A stretch of DNA of 34,636 nucleotides from Candidatus Aenigmatarchaeota archaeon (GCA_018920255.1 JAHLMR010000005.1:1-34636); one strand, 5' to 3'; counted from the first letter of the stretch, positions 1 to 10,330 are shown. Numbers and translations: made by a program. The notes: generated from the letters alone by a model not told the origin.

Positions 1-915
1 CAAACAACTTCAACAGCAAGTTCTGGAATTTCACAAATTACAACAGGAATGTCCCAAAACTTTGTTATAGAAGCAGTTAGCGGAAAACAAATAACAATAA
101 GAAATACAGGACAAACCCCAATAACAAATTTTGCAATTTATGTAGATGAAAAACCAGTTAATTTTACTAATTCTTCAAAAATAGTTAATCCAGGAGAAAT
201 TTATACATTTTTTGTTTATGATTTTATTGATTATTCTTATCCAAGAACTTTAAAAATAACAATTCCTGGAATTGTGCAAACAAAACAAGTTGGAAAAGAA
301 AATTCAGACCCAAGTTTAATTGGATATTGGAAATTTGATGAAGGTTCGGGGACAATTGCTTATGATTCTTCTATTTATGGAAATGACGGAATTATTAATG
401 ATTCAATACGAGTAGATGGAAAATATGGAAAAGCATTATATTTTACTGGACTTAATACAAGCTTTGTTACTGTATTAGAAAATGATATTTTAGATCCAAA
501 AGAAATATCTTCTGAAGCTTGGATAAATATATTTGATTATAATTATGGAAATATCATAGAAAAGGGTGCAAATAATGGATATAGATATAGAATAGAAGGT
601 TCAGGTAAAATTAGGTTTTTTGATAGAGGTGCTAATAATTTTGTTTTTTCTAATGATATTCTTCAAAAGAATATATGGATATATGTGGTTATTTTAGGTA
701 ATGCAAGCGGTTTGTATATTTACATAAATGGTACTCTTTCAAATATGAATACTACTCAACCATACAGTGGAAGTAATACTATTCAAAATTTAACTATTGG
801 TAGATGTGATGATTATAAAGAAAATTTCAATGGAACAATCGATGAAATCCGCATATGGAATCGTGCACTAACACCTGAAGAAGTTTTGAATCATTATTTG
901 CATGGACCAGTTTAA
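1..915 (+). CDS. Pilin-like surface protein with LamG/concanavalin-like C-terminal domain; 5' end truncated by the window edge
   Basis: Frame is open from base 1 (QTTSTASSGISQITTGMSQNF...), so the ATG at 49 is probably internal. The stalk SQNFVIEAVSGKQITIRNTGQTPITNFAIYVDEKPVNF is shared with the protein at 17407-18507. C-terminal LamG signature SLIGYWKFDEGSGTIAYDSSIYGNDG...GTIDEIRIWNRALTPEEV. Confidence 0.8.
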   Translation, partial: QTTSTASSGISQITTGMSQNFVIEAVSGKQITIRNTGQTPITNFAIYVDEKPVNFTNSSKIVNPGEIYTFFVYDFIDYSYPRTLKITIPGIVQTKQVGKENSDPSLIGYWKFDEGSGTIAYDSSIYGNDGIINDSIRVDGKYGKALYFTGLNTSFVTVLENDILDPKEISSEAWINIFDYNYGNIIEKGANNGYRYRIEGSGKIRFFDRGANNFVFSNDILQKNIWIYVVILGNASGLYIYINGTLSNMNTTQPYSGSNTIQNLTIGRCDDYKENFNGTIDEIRIWNRALTPEEVLNHYLHGPV

Positions 916-946
916 GAAATAAAAAGTTTTAAATTTTACCTTAAAA

Positions 947-2155
947 CTATTCAATTTTCCATCTTAAAATAGCGCCAATTCCACCTAAACCATAAAACTG
1001 TTCTCCTTCTTTTGTATCCCTTGAAATTAATTCAATATTTGTACCATACTCTTTAGCAAGATCTTCAAAACTTTCAATTATACCTCTTTTCCCTAAAATA
1101 TTTGGCTTACTATTACAAGAGCTACATTTTATATTTTCTTCTGATTTACCAAAAACTTTTTCTGAATTTCCACAACTACAAACAATTTCAAATTCATAGT
1201 ATTCTAAATTTTCTGAAATTAAAATTGTTTCAACCGCACCTGCAATAACAGCATTTTTAACAGATTCTAATCCATAAGTTACTAATCCAGTTTCTTTTTG
1301 AAGATGTGTAAAAAACTTATTTAAAATTTCTTTTTCTTTTTGTATAGCAGCACCTGAAAGTACGTTTTTACTTTTTTCAACAAGTTCTTGAAGCCCATAT
1401 TCATCTGTATATCCAACATCAACAACATCTAAAACCTTTTTCTTTAATTCTGTATCAAGATAATCACCATTATAAAAATCAGATTTAGATGGACCTGGAC
1501 CACCTATTATTATACCTAAAATATTAATTGGTAATAATTCTTTAACACTTTCTGCTATTTCTTTAAAAAAATCATTTATTAATCCTTCCCTTACTCTTTG
1601 AAATCTCATTTGAGATTGACCACCTTTAATAAATTTTCCAGGTACAATAGAATCTAATTTTCTTAAAGTTTGAATTGTTTTTCCTTTTAAAATTCCTATT
1701 GTAGCTTCTTTAGTATCCATAACCAAAAGACCATAAACTTCTTTTTCCTTAATAATTTCTAAAAGAGGACTTAATTCAAATTTTTGATCACACCAATATA
1801 ATTTTATTTTTATAGGTTCAGGCGGCTCTAATGCCCAAATTTTAATATCACTCACTCCTTCTTTTTCTGAAACATTTCCACAAAAAATTACAAGTCCGTT
1901 TGGTGGAGTTTCTTTGTATAGTTTTAAATGTTGAATTATTTTTTCTAAAGCATCAACAACATTTTTTCTTGTAGATTTTGATTTAATATTTAATGCGGTT
2001 CCTTGTTCACTTTTTATTTGTGCAGCAATATCATTAATATTATATCCAGAAGGAATGTAAACACTAACAAGTTCAGTATGTCTGCCCTTTATTTTTTCAA
2101 GATCTTCAATAAGCTTTTTTAATTTATATTTAGGATCTTCTGTCATATCAAACAC
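947..2155 (-). CDS. prf1: Peptide chain release factor aRF1
   Basis: 402 aa; NIKS motif (LNIKSKSTRKNV), GGQ motif (FIKGGQSQMRFQRVREG), GGPGPSKSDF, C-terminal Cys pairs CSCGN/CSSC. Confidence 0.96.
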   Translation of the reverse strand: MFDMTEDPKYKLKKLIEDLEKIKGRHTELVSVYIPSGYNINDIAAQIKSEQGTALNIKSKSTRKNVVDALEKIIQHLKLYKETPPNGLVIFCGNVSEKEGVSDIKIWALEPPEPIKIKLYWCDQKFELSPLLEIIKEKEVYGLLVMDTKEATIGILKGKTIQTLRKLDSIVPGKFIKGGQSQMRFQRVREGLINDFFKEIAESVKELLPINILGIIIGGPGPSKSDFYNGDYLDTELKKKVLDVVDVGYTDEYGLQELVEKSKNVLSGAAIQKEKEILNKFFTHLQKETGLVTYGLESVKNAVIAGAVETILISENLEYYEFEIVCSCGNSEKVFGKSEENIKCSSCNSKPNILGKRGIIESFEDLAKEYGTNIELISRDTKEGEQFYGLGGIGAILRWKIE

Positions 2156-2187
2156 TTATTTTTAAAAGAATTTAAAATAAATTTTAG

Positions 2188-2784
2188 TTATACAAACTTT
2201 TTCCCTTCTTCTATTCCAAATTCAAATGAAGCTAAATTTTGTTCAACATTTCTTTTTATCGAGCATTTTATTGCTTTAATTATATTTTCTTTTTTTAATG
2301 GAATTAAACCTAAAGAAAATGCAAAACCTACTAATGCTATATTTCCATAAATAGGATTTCCAAATTTATTTTCACAATTTTTAGATAAATTTACAAAATA
2401 TATCTTTTTACTAAATTCCTTTAACATTTCCTTTATCTCTTCTTCAGAGGGGTAATGTTCATTTAAAATATTAGAATAAGGTGATTTGACTGGATTGTTA
2501 TCAATTATAAAAACTGTTTTTTCCTTACTTCCATATTTTGCATATCTTAATGCTTCAGAAGGTTCTGTAGCAATTATTAAATCTGCTTCTCCACGAGGAA
2601 TTGTTGGAGAATGAACATTTCCAAATCTTACAAAAACTGGTATTGAACCTCCTCTTTGTGAAAGACCATGCAATTGAAGACCCATAACATATTTTTCTTC
2701 AAATTCGGCAGCCCTAGCTATAACAACACCAGAAGTAAGCACTCCTTCACCACCAATTCCAGCTATAAGTATATTATATTTCAT
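2188..2784 (-). CDS. iorB: Indolepyruvate:ferredoxin oxidoreductase, beta subunit
   Basis: 198 aa; NILIAGIGGEGVLTSGVVIARAA...GLSQRGGSIPVFVRFG, typical of the POR gamma/IorB fold; overlaps iorA start. Confidence 0.92.
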   Translation of the reverse strand: MKYNILIAGIGGEGVLTSGVVIARAAEFEEKYVMGLQLHGLSQRGGSIPVFVRFGNVHSPTIPRGEADLIIATEPSEALRYAKYGSKEKTVFIIDNNPVKSPYSNILNEHYPSEEEIKEMLKEFSKKIYFVNLSKNCENKFGNPIYGNIALVGFAFSLGLIPLKKENIIKAIKCSIKRNVEQNLASFEFGIEEGKKFV

Positions 2785-4634
2785 TTTCTTTCACCTTGAA
2801 ATGCTTTTATAGCCTTTGCTGGGCAAATTTGTGAACACACAGAACAGCCCCAACAAAGTGAAGTATCTATCCAATATTTTTTACCATTTTCATCTCTTTG
2901 AATTGCAGGGCATGCAAATTTATCAATACATATTCCGCATTTTGTACATTTTTCTTGGTTTATTTGGAATTTAACAAAATCTTTTCCTTGCGAAAGTATT
3001 CTTCTCCTCATAAGAAGTCTACATTCTCCTCTTGCTATTAATACTCCTAATTCATTTGATTTCCAAAGTTTTTTCATTTTTTCCTGAAGTTCTTTTTGAT
3101 TCCAAGTATTAGCAATTTCAACGTTTTTTATTCCGATTGCTTTTACTATATCTTCTATTTTTATTTTATCTGTTGGTCCAAAACTATTAATTCCGGTTCC
3201 TGGATTTGGTTGATGTCCTGTCATAGCTGTTATTGAATTATCTAAAATTATAACAATTGGAGCAGAATTATTATATTTCATATTTATTATTCCTGGAATT
3301 GCTGCATGGAAAAATGTTGAATCACCAATAAAAACAACCGGACGTTTTGCTCCAACTTTATAAAATCCATGTGCAAACCCAGTACTTGCTCCCATTGATA
3401 TATCAAAATCTTGCGTTTTAAAAGGTTCATATATTCCTAATATATAACATCCAATATCTCCTGGCATAGGAGTATCTTTATCTACAATCTCTCTAATAGC
3501 AAAGAATGTTGATCTATGAGGACAACCTGGGCATAAAGCAGGTTTTCTAGTTGGAATTTTCATTTTTTTAATTAATTCATCTTCCTTGTTCCAATCTTTA
3601 ATTTTTATATTTAAAATAGGTGCAATTTTAGAATAAATTAAATCTGTTTCTAATTCATCAATTCTTGGAAATAAATCTTTTCCATATATTTTTAATTTAG
3701 GGTTAACATCTTTTGCAATTTGTCTTACATATTCTTCTATAAAAGGTTCAAGCTGTTCAACAACTATAACAACATCTAAATTTTTTATAAATTTAGAAAT
3801 AAATTTTTTTGGAAATGGATAAATAATATTTAGTTTAGCAATTTTTGCATAATTATAAATTTCTTTTTCCATTAAATATTCATAACATACTCCAGAAGTT
3901 ATAATACCTATCTTTGAATTTTCTTTTCCTGTTTCTATGTTAAAATTTTCATATTCTTTTTCTATTTCTTCTAGTTTTTTTAATACATTTTCATGTTGTT
4001 TTTGTATACCAGGTGTTATATTATAATACTTTTCAAAGTTTTTTTCAAAATTTCCTTTTGTTTTAATATTTTTAGGAATGTTTTTTAATTCAACTGTTCC
4101 TATAGCATGATTTACTTTTGTAGTTGTATGAAGTATAACTGGAATTTGATACTTTTCTGATAATTTAAATGCTTCTATAGTAAAATCTTTCGCTTCTTGT
4201 GGATTTGATGGCTCTAACATTGGTATATTTCCCATCCTTCCAACCCACCGCGTATCTTGTTCTGACTGAGCACTACTCCAACCATGAGGATCATCAGCAA
4301 CAACATAAACAAGCCCGGCATTAACACCTGTATAAACTACTGGAAGTAAAGAATCTAAAGCAACGTTTAATCCAAAATGTTTTACTGCAGTTAACGCTTT
4401 AACTCCACAAAAAGCAGCTCCAGCAGCAACTTCAAATGCAACTTTTTCATTTGTACTCCATTCAAAATATATTTTTGCATCCTTTGCAATACTTGCTAAC
4501 GCATTTCCAATTTCTGAACTTGGGGTTCCTGGGTAACATGCAACTAAGCCAACTCCTGCTTCTAATGCTCCACGAGCAATTGCCTCATTTCCAAGAAGCA
4601 CAATTTTTTTATTTTCTTCAAGTAAATATGACAT
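2781..4634 (-). CDS. iorA: Indolepyruvate:ferredoxin oxidoreductase, alpha subunit
   Basis: 617 aa; GNEAIARGALEAGVGLVACYPGTPSSEI, TPP domain PALCPGCPHRSTFFAI..GDIGCYILG, C-terminal two-cluster ferredoxin domain CTKCGICIDKFACPAI..CWGCSVCSQICPAKAI. Confidence 0.95.
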   Translation of the reverse strand: MSYLLEENKKIVLLGNEAIARGALEAGVGLVACYPGTPSSEIGNALASIAKDAKIYFEWSTNEKVAFEVAAGAAFCGVKALTAVKHFGLNVALDSLLPVVYTGVNAGLVYVVADDPHGWSSAQSEQDTRWVGRMGNIPMLEPSNPQEAKDFTIEAFKLSEKYQIPVILHTTTKVNHAIGTVELKNIPKNIKTKGNFEKNFEKYYNITPGIQKQHENVLKKLEEIEKEYENFNIETGKENSKIGIITSGVCYEYLMEKEIYNYAKIAKLNIIYPFPKKFISKFIKNLDVVIVVEQLEPFIEEYVRQIAKDVNPKLKIYGKDLFPRIDELETDLIYSKIAPILNIKIKDWNKEDELIKKMKIPTRKPALCPGCPHRSTFFAIREIVDKDTPMPGDIGCYILGIYEPFKTQDFDISMGASTGFAHGFYKVGAKRPVVFIGDSTFFHAAIPGIINMKYNNSAPIVIILDNSITAMTGHQPNPGTGINSFGPTDKIKIEDIVKAIGIKNVEIANTWNQKELQEKMKKLWKSNELGVLIARGECRLLMRRRILSQGKDFVKFQINQEKCTKCGICIDKFACPAIQRDENGKKYWIDTSLCWGCSVCSQICPAKAIKAFQGERK

Positions 4635-4668
4635 AAAAAATAATATTTTAAAAGAATATTTAAAGTTT

Positions 4669-7074
4669 TTAACTTATATCAATTTTTATACCAGAAGGAA
4701 GTTCATTATCCCTAACATATCCAAAACTTATCTCCTTTGCTTTAGTTGCAGTTTTTATATCATCTAAAAATTCTTTTAATCCTTCTCTTTGTTCAAAATT
4801 ACAATCTATTATTATTTTATTTAATTCGGCATTTAAAGCAATTTTTCTATCATGTTTCCATTTTCTTATAAAGGAAATAATTTCGATAGCTAAATCACCG
4901 TTTCTTTCAATACTTTCATCAAAAAATTCAAATTCCTCCGGCCAATTTGAAATATGAATAGAAATTTCTTTTTCTTTTCCTGAATATAATTTTTGATATA
5001 ATTTTTCAGTTATATGAGCTAAAATTGGGGCAAAAAGTTTTAATATAGATAAAAAACTATAATAAAGTGTATATTTTACAGCTTCATCATTTCCATTATA
5101 AATTCTTTGCTTTACAATTTCAAGATAATTATCGCAAAAATCATGCCAAAAGAAATTTTCAACGTATGCTGTAGCATCAGAATATTCGTATTTTTCATAT
5201 TCTTCGGTTGCTTTATTTATAACTTTATTTAATTTTAAAAATAACCATTTATCAATTGATTTTAATTCTATTTTTCTATTAGGTTTATAATTTTCAATAG
5301 AATTTGAAATTAATTTTGCCGCATTCCAAAGTTTAATAATTATTTTTTGTCCTCTTGCAACATCTTGTTCTTTAAATGGCAAATCATTTCCAAGTTTTGC
5401 GCTTGCAGCCCAATATCTTAAAGCATCAGCACTATATTTTTTTATAATTTCTTTTACTTCTACTATATTTCCTTTGCTTTTTGACATTTTTTTGCCATGT
5501 GGATCTAAACCATGACCATTTACCATTATAGAATTCCATGGAATTTTTCCAGTATGTAACCAGCATTTAGCTATTGTATAAAATGCCCATGTTCTTATTA
5601 TATCATGTCCTTGAGGTCTTAATGACATAGGATAAATTAAATCTACTAAATTTTCTTTTTCTGTCCATTTAGAATTTATTAAAGGCGTTATTGCTGATGT
5701 TGCCCAAGTATCCATTACAGATTTTTCAGGTTCAAAATCATTATAGCCGCAACTACAAGATTTCTTTGGTTTTTGATAAAATGGATCAATAGGAAGATCT
5801 TTTTTATCAGCTATAATAATTTTTCCACATTTTTTACAATACCAAACCGGAAAAGGTATTCCATAATATCTTTGTCTTGAAATACACCAATCTGTATTCA
5901 GTCCATTAACCCATGTATCATATCTATTTTTCATAGAGGCAGGATACCATTTTATTTGATTTCCTAATTCTAACCATTTTTCCTTTAAATCAGAAATTTT
6001 TATCCACCATTGTTTTGAAATTAAATATTCAATAGGAGTACCACATCTTTCATGAACATTTAGCGTTTGTTCAATATCTTTTTGTTCTATAAGTTTTCCT
6101 TCTTTCTTTAAATCTTCTGTAATTTCTTTTCTTGCTTCCTCTATTGTTAAACCAGAATACTTTCCTGCTAAATCATTTAATTTTCCTGATTCATCAATAA
6201 CAATTTTTGTTTCAAGATTATATTTTTTCCACCATTCAATATCAGTAGAATCACCAAAAGTACATACCATAACTATTCCTGTACCAAAATTTGGATCAAC
6301 TAATTCATCTTCCATTATTTTTACTTTTTGCCCAAAAATTGGTACGAAAGCATATCTTCCAATTAATTTTTTATATCTTTTATCGTTTGGATTAACAAAA
6401 ATACCAACACAAGCAGGAAGAAGCTCTGGTCTTGTTGTAGCGATTACAATTTCTTCATTGTTTTCTAATTTAAATTTTATATAATTTAATTTTGTTATTC
6501 TTTTAAAATCTTCAAGTTCTGCTTGTGCTACCGCAGTTTTACATTGAGAGTTTGGACACCAAGTTATAGGAGATTCTGCTCGATAAACTCTTCCCTTTTC
6601 ATATAAATCAATAAAAGAAAACTGTGAGATTTTTCTACAAAAATCATCTATAGTACTATAAGTTAAGTTCCAATCAACAGAAATTCCTAATAATTTCCAT
6701 ATTTCTTTAAATTCTTCCTCTCCTTTTCTTGTTTCCTCTAAACAAATTTTTATAAACTCATCTCTCGGAAGATTAACAGCTCTTATATTTCTTACATTTT
6801 CTACATATCTTTCTGTTGGTAATCCATTATCATCAAAACCCATAGGATAAAAGACATTAAAACCTCTCATTCTTTTATATCTAGCAATAAATTCTGCTTG
6901 AGAGTAACTCATTGCATGTCCAACATGTATCATTCCAGAAATTGTTGGTGGTGGTGTATCAATTGAAAAAATTGGTCTTTTATCATTAAATTTAAATTCA
7001 AAAATTTTATTTTCATCCCAAAAATCATGTATTTCTTTTTCTATTTTTTCTGCATTATAATTTTCTGTAAACAT
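4669..7074 (-). CDS. valS: Valyl-tRNA synthetase
   Basis: 801 aa; class I HIGH variant ISGMIHVGHAMSYSQAEFIARYKRMRGFNVFYPMGFDDNGLPTER, KMSKSKGNIVE. Confidence 0.94.
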   Translation of the reverse strand: MFTENYNAEKIEKEIHDFWDENKIFEFKFNDKRPIFSIDTPPPTISGMIHVGHAMSYSQAEFIARYKRMRGFNVFYPMGFDDNGLPTERYVENVRNIRAVNLPRDEFIKICLEETRKGEEEFKEIWKLLGISVDWNLTYSTIDDFCRKISQFSFIDLYEKGRVYRAESPITWCPNSQCKTAVAQAELEDFKRITKLNYIKFKLENNEEIVIATTRPELLPACVGIFVNPNDKRYKKLIGRYAFVPIFGQKVKIMEDELVDPNFGTGIVMVCTFGDSTDIEWWKKYNLETKIVIDESGKLNDLAGKYSGLTIEEARKEITEDLKKEGKLIEQKDIEQTLNVHERCGTPIEYLISKQWWIKISDLKEKWLELGNQIKWYPASMKNRYDTWVNGLNTDWCISRQRYYGIPFPVWYCKKCGKIIIADKKDLPIDPFYQKPKKSCSCGYNDFEPEKSVMDTWATSAITPLINSKWTEKENLVDLIYPMSLRPQGHDIIRTWAFYTIAKCWLHTGKIPWNSIMVNGHGLDPHGKKMSKSKGNIVEVKEIIKKYSADALRYWAASAKLGNDLPFKEQDVARGQKIIIKLWNAAKLISNSIENYKPNRKIELKSIDKWLFLKLNKVINKATEEYEKYEYSDATAYVENFFWHDFCDNYLEIVKQRIYNGNDEAVKYTLYYSFLSILKLFAPILAHITEKLYQKLYSGKEKEISIHISNWPEEFEFFDESIERNGDLAIEIISFIRKWKHDRKIALNAELNKIIIDCNFEQREGLKEFLDDIKTATKAKEISFGYVRDNELPSGIKIDIS

Positions 7075-7127
7075 AATAAATAAATATAAAAAGACATCTT
7101 TTTAAATATGTTTGATAAATATTTTTT

Positions 7128-8894
7128 ATGCAAACAAAATTTATTTTTATTCTTGGAGGAGGATATTCTGGCTTAGGTAAGGGTATTGTAACTTCTTCAA
7201 TAGCAAGAATTATTAAAAATTTAGGATTTAAAATAAAAATTTGTAAAATTGATCCTTATTTTAATTTTGGTGCTGGAGATCAAAATCCAAACGAACACGG
7301 AGAAGTTTTTGTAACAGAAGATGGCGGGGAAATTGATCAGGATTTTGGATATTATGAAAGATTTACTGCAGTTCCATGTAAAAAAGATTATAATATAACT
7401 TCTGGAAAAATATTTTGGAATGTAATAAATAATGGGCTCAAGGGAAAATATTTAGGAAAAACGATACAATTAATACCTCATATAAGAGATGAAATTAAAA
7501 GACAATTATATGAAATTTCAAAAGATACAGATTTCTTAATAGTAGAAGTTGGTGGTACAATAGGAGATGATGAATCTTTAATTTTTATTAGAGCAATAAG
7601 TAGTATGATTTATGAAGATAATATTCAATCAATGATTTTTGTTTTAGCACCACTAATATTTAATGATGCTGTTGGTGAACCAAAAACAAAAATAGTACAA
7701 AATGCAATAAAAGAATTAAATACATTAGGAATTAAAGCAGATGCAATAATTTTAAGAACTCAATATGCTAACTTTTTAGATGAAAAGAGAAAGGAAAAAA
7801 TAAATATTTTTTGTAATGTTTCAAAGGAGAATATTTTTGTTGACCCTGATATAGATACTGTTTATAAATTACCATTAATATTTTCAGAACAAAATCTTAC
7901 AAAAACAATAATTAAAAAATTTTCATTAGAAAGAAAGGAAGAAAATTGGAATGGATATTTAGATTTTATAAAAAAGATTGATGATGCATTAAAAAGAATA
8001 CCTATTGCATATGTTGGAAAATATGTTAGGGAGGGTAGTGGAGTACATAAAGATGCATATATTTCAGTTGAGGAAGCATTAAAACGTGCATGTATAGAAT
8101 TTGGTTTTCTTCCGGAAATACATAGAATTGATGCGTGCGAATGTGAAAAAGATTTATCAAAACTTTCTAAAGTTGCAGGTATAATTGTACCTGGTGGTTA
8201 TGGTTCAAGAGGGTTTGAAGGAAAAATTAATGCAATAAAATTTGCAAGAGAAAATAATATTCCATTTTTAGGTCTATGTCTTGGCCTTCAGTTAGGAGTA
8301 ATAGAATTTGCAAGAAATGTCTGTGGAATAAACGGAGCACATACAGATGAACAGGATGAAGAAGGTTATAGCTGTAATGGAGAGCATGTTGTTTGTATTC
8401 TTCCTGAGCAAGAAAAAATAAGAAAGGATTATGGTTTTATTGGAACACAAAGACTTGGAGATTTTGCATGCATTTTTAAAAAAGATTCGTTTATACAAAA
8501 ATTATATGAAAAATTAGGAAGACCTTCTAAAGAAGAAAGAGAAAAAATAAAAAAATATCCAGAATATAGAATTGGAAAAATAAAGGAAGATGATTTTATT
8601 GTTTTTGAAAGGCATAGACATAGAAGAGAAATAAATCCAAAATATCATGAAATTTTAGAAAAAAATGGAATGGAGTTTTTAGGAGTGCACAATACATTAG
8701 ATGGAACAATACTTGTTGAAGTTGCAACAATAAAAGGAAAACCTTGGTTAGCAACACAATTTCACCCAGAATTTAATTCAAATTATCTTTATCCAAACCC
8801 ATTTTTTTATTGGTTTGCAGGTCTCGCACAAAAAAGATGGGAAGTTATGCAGCAAGAAAATTTAGAAAAATTAAAAACAATAGTTAAAAAATGA
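7128..8894 (+). CDS. pyrG: CTP synthase (divergent amidoligase domain plus class I GATase)
   Basis: 588 aa; SGLGKGIVTSSIARI, HGEVFVTEDGGEIDQDFGYYERF, VEVGGTIGDDES, GATase FLGLCLGLQLGVIEFARN and QFHPEF. Confidence 0.93.
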   Translation: MQTKFIFILGGGYSGLGKGIVTSSIARIIKNLGFKIKICKIDPYFNFGAGDQNPNEHGEVFVTEDGGEIDQDFGYYERFTAVPCKKDYNITSGKIFWNVINNGLKGKYLGKTIQLIPHIRDEIKRQLYEISKDTDFLIVEVGGTIGDDESLIFIRAISSMIYEDNIQSMIFVLAPLIFNDAVGEPKTKIVQNAIKELNTLGIKADAIILRTQYANFLDEKRKEKINIFCNVSKENIFVDPDIDTVYKLPLIFSEQNLTKTIIKKFSLERKEENWNGYLDFIKKIDDALKRIPIAYVGKYVREGSGVHKDAYISVEEALKRACIEFGFLPEIHRIDACECEKDLSKLSKVAGIIVPGGYGSRGFEGKINAIKFARENNIPFLGLCLGLQLGVIEFARNVCGINGAHTDEQDEEGYSCNGEHVVCILPEQEKIRKDYGFIGTQRLGDFACIFKKDSFIQKLYEKLGRPSKEEREKIKKYPEYRIGKIKEDDFIVFERHRHRREINPKYHEILEKNGMEFLGVHNTLDGTILVEVATIKGKPWLATQFHPEFNSNYLYPNPFFYWFAGLAQKRWEVMQQENLEKLKTIVKK

Positions 8895-10123
8895 TTTTTA
8901 TGAAAATTTTACTTAAAAATTGCAGATATATTTTAACTCAAAATAAAAATAGAGATATCTTAGAAAACCAGTCTATTTTAATTGAAGAAAATAAAATTTC
9001 AAAAATATCAAAGTCTATTAAAGGAAATTTTGATGAAATAATAGATTGTAGCAAAAAATTAGTAATGCCTGGATTAATAAATTGTCATACTCATGTTGCA
9101 ATGACTTTAATGAGGGGCATTGCAGATGATATGAATTTAGAAGATTTTTTGAAAAAAACTTTTCGCTTAGATAAAGAAATGGATAAAGATAAAGTTAAAA
9201 AAGGAGCAGAAATTGGAATTATTGAAATGATAAAATCTGGAACAACATGTTTTCAAGATTTATATTATTATGAAGATGTTGTTGCTGAAGTTGCAGAAAA
9301 ATTTGGAATGCGTGCAGTGCTTGCATGGGCTGTTTTAGATAAAGAATACACAACCCAAAAAGGAGAACCATTGAAAAATGCAATTAAATTTTCTAAATCT
9401 ATAAAATCAGAATTAATAAAACCAGCATTTGGTCTTCAAGGAGTTTATGTATGTTCTAAAGAAACCTTTGAAAAGTCGAAAAAATATGCTAATGAAAAAA
9501 AACTACTACTTCATATGCATTTAAGTGAAACAAGAAAAGAAGTAGAAGAGCATATTAAAAAAACAGGAAAATCCCCAACAAAATGGCTTTATGAAATAGG
9601 ATTTTTATCTGAAAATTTATCTGCTGCCCATTGTGTTTGGCTTACAGATGAAGAAATAAAAATGTTAAATGAAAAAAATGTTTCAGTTGTTCATTGTCCT
9701 TCTTCTAATTTAAAACTTGCATCAGGCTGCATGCCCTGGAAAGAGATGAAAAAATTTGGAGTAAATATAAGCTTAGGAACAGATGGCTGTGCAAGTAATA
9801 ATAATTTAGATATGTTTGAAGAAATGCATATTTCTGCACTTATTCATAAATATGCTTCTATGGATGCAAGAGTTGCAAATGCACAAGAAATTTTAGATTC
9901 TGCTACTATTTTTGGTGCTAAAGCATTAAAAATTAATTCTGGGTCTGTTGAAGAAGGAAAGTTGGCTGATTTAATAACTCTGGACATTTCAGATTTAAGA
10001 TGGTTTCCTTTAAATAAAAACACATTAATTTCGCATATAGTTTATTCTATAAATAGTTCCTGTGTTATTGATAGTATAATAAATGGAAAAATTATTATGC
10101 GAGAAAGAAAAATTTTAAAATAA
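8891..10123 (+). CDS. Amidohydrolase, 5'-methylthioadenosine/S-adenosylhomocysteine deaminase-like
   Basis: 410 aa; VMPGLINCHTHVAMTLMRGIADDMNLEDFL, HMHLSETRKEVEEH, AHCVWLTDEEI, LGTDGCASNNNLDMFEEM. ATG overlaps the pyrG stop (ATGA); true start may be the ATG at 8900. Confidence 0.88.
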   Translation: MIFMKILLKNCRYILTQNKNRDILENQSILIEENKISKISKSIKGNFDEIIDCSKKLVMPGLINCHTHVAMTLMRGIADDMNLEDFLKKTFRLDKEMDKDKVKKGAEIGIIEMIKSGTTCFQDLYYYEDVVAEVAEKFGMRAVLAWAVLDKEYTTQKGEPLKNAIKFSKSIKSELIKPAFGLQGVYVCSKETFEKSKKYANEKKLLLHMHLSETRKEVEEHIKKTGKSPTKWLYEIGFLSENLSAAHCVWLTDEEIKMLNEKNVSVVHCPSSNLKLASGCMPWKEMKKFGVNISLGTDGCASNNNLDMFEEMHISALIHKYASMDARVANAQEILDSATIFGAKALKINSGSVEEGKLADLITLDISDLRWFPLNKNTLISHIVYSINSSCVIDSIINGKIIMRERKILK

Positions 10124-10270
10124 TTTTGCTGGATGCCAAACAAATTCTGGAATATCTTCTGGATCAAAAATATTTCTGCCAAATACTATTTCATCTTCAC
10201 AAAAAGGACAATCTAAAAACTCATTAAGCATATTAATAGAAAGTTTAATATTTTTTTCCTCCTCTGGCAT
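10115..10270 (-). CDS. Small 51-aa protein with CPFC motif (hypothetical)
   Basis: Hand translation of minus strand: MPEEEKNIKLSINMLNEFLDCPFCEDEIVFGRNIFDPEDIPEFVWHPAKLF*. Below the ORF-track cutoff; fills an otherwise empty gap and overlaps the 3' end of the amidohydrolase gene. Confidence 0.5.
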   Translation of the reverse strand: MPEEEKNIKLSINMLNEFLDCPFCEDEIVFGRNIFDPEDIPEFVWHPAKLF

Positions 10271-10330
10271 ATTTTTTATTAAAACAAGAAAATATTTAAA
10301 CTTTTTAAATTAAAAAAATTATTTAAATTT

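Noticed and set aside
4436-4636. 66-aa + strand ORF
   Set aside because: Antisense to the conserved iorA N-terminus.
8292-8498. 68-aa minus ORF
   Set aside because: Antisense to the conserved pyrG GATase domain.
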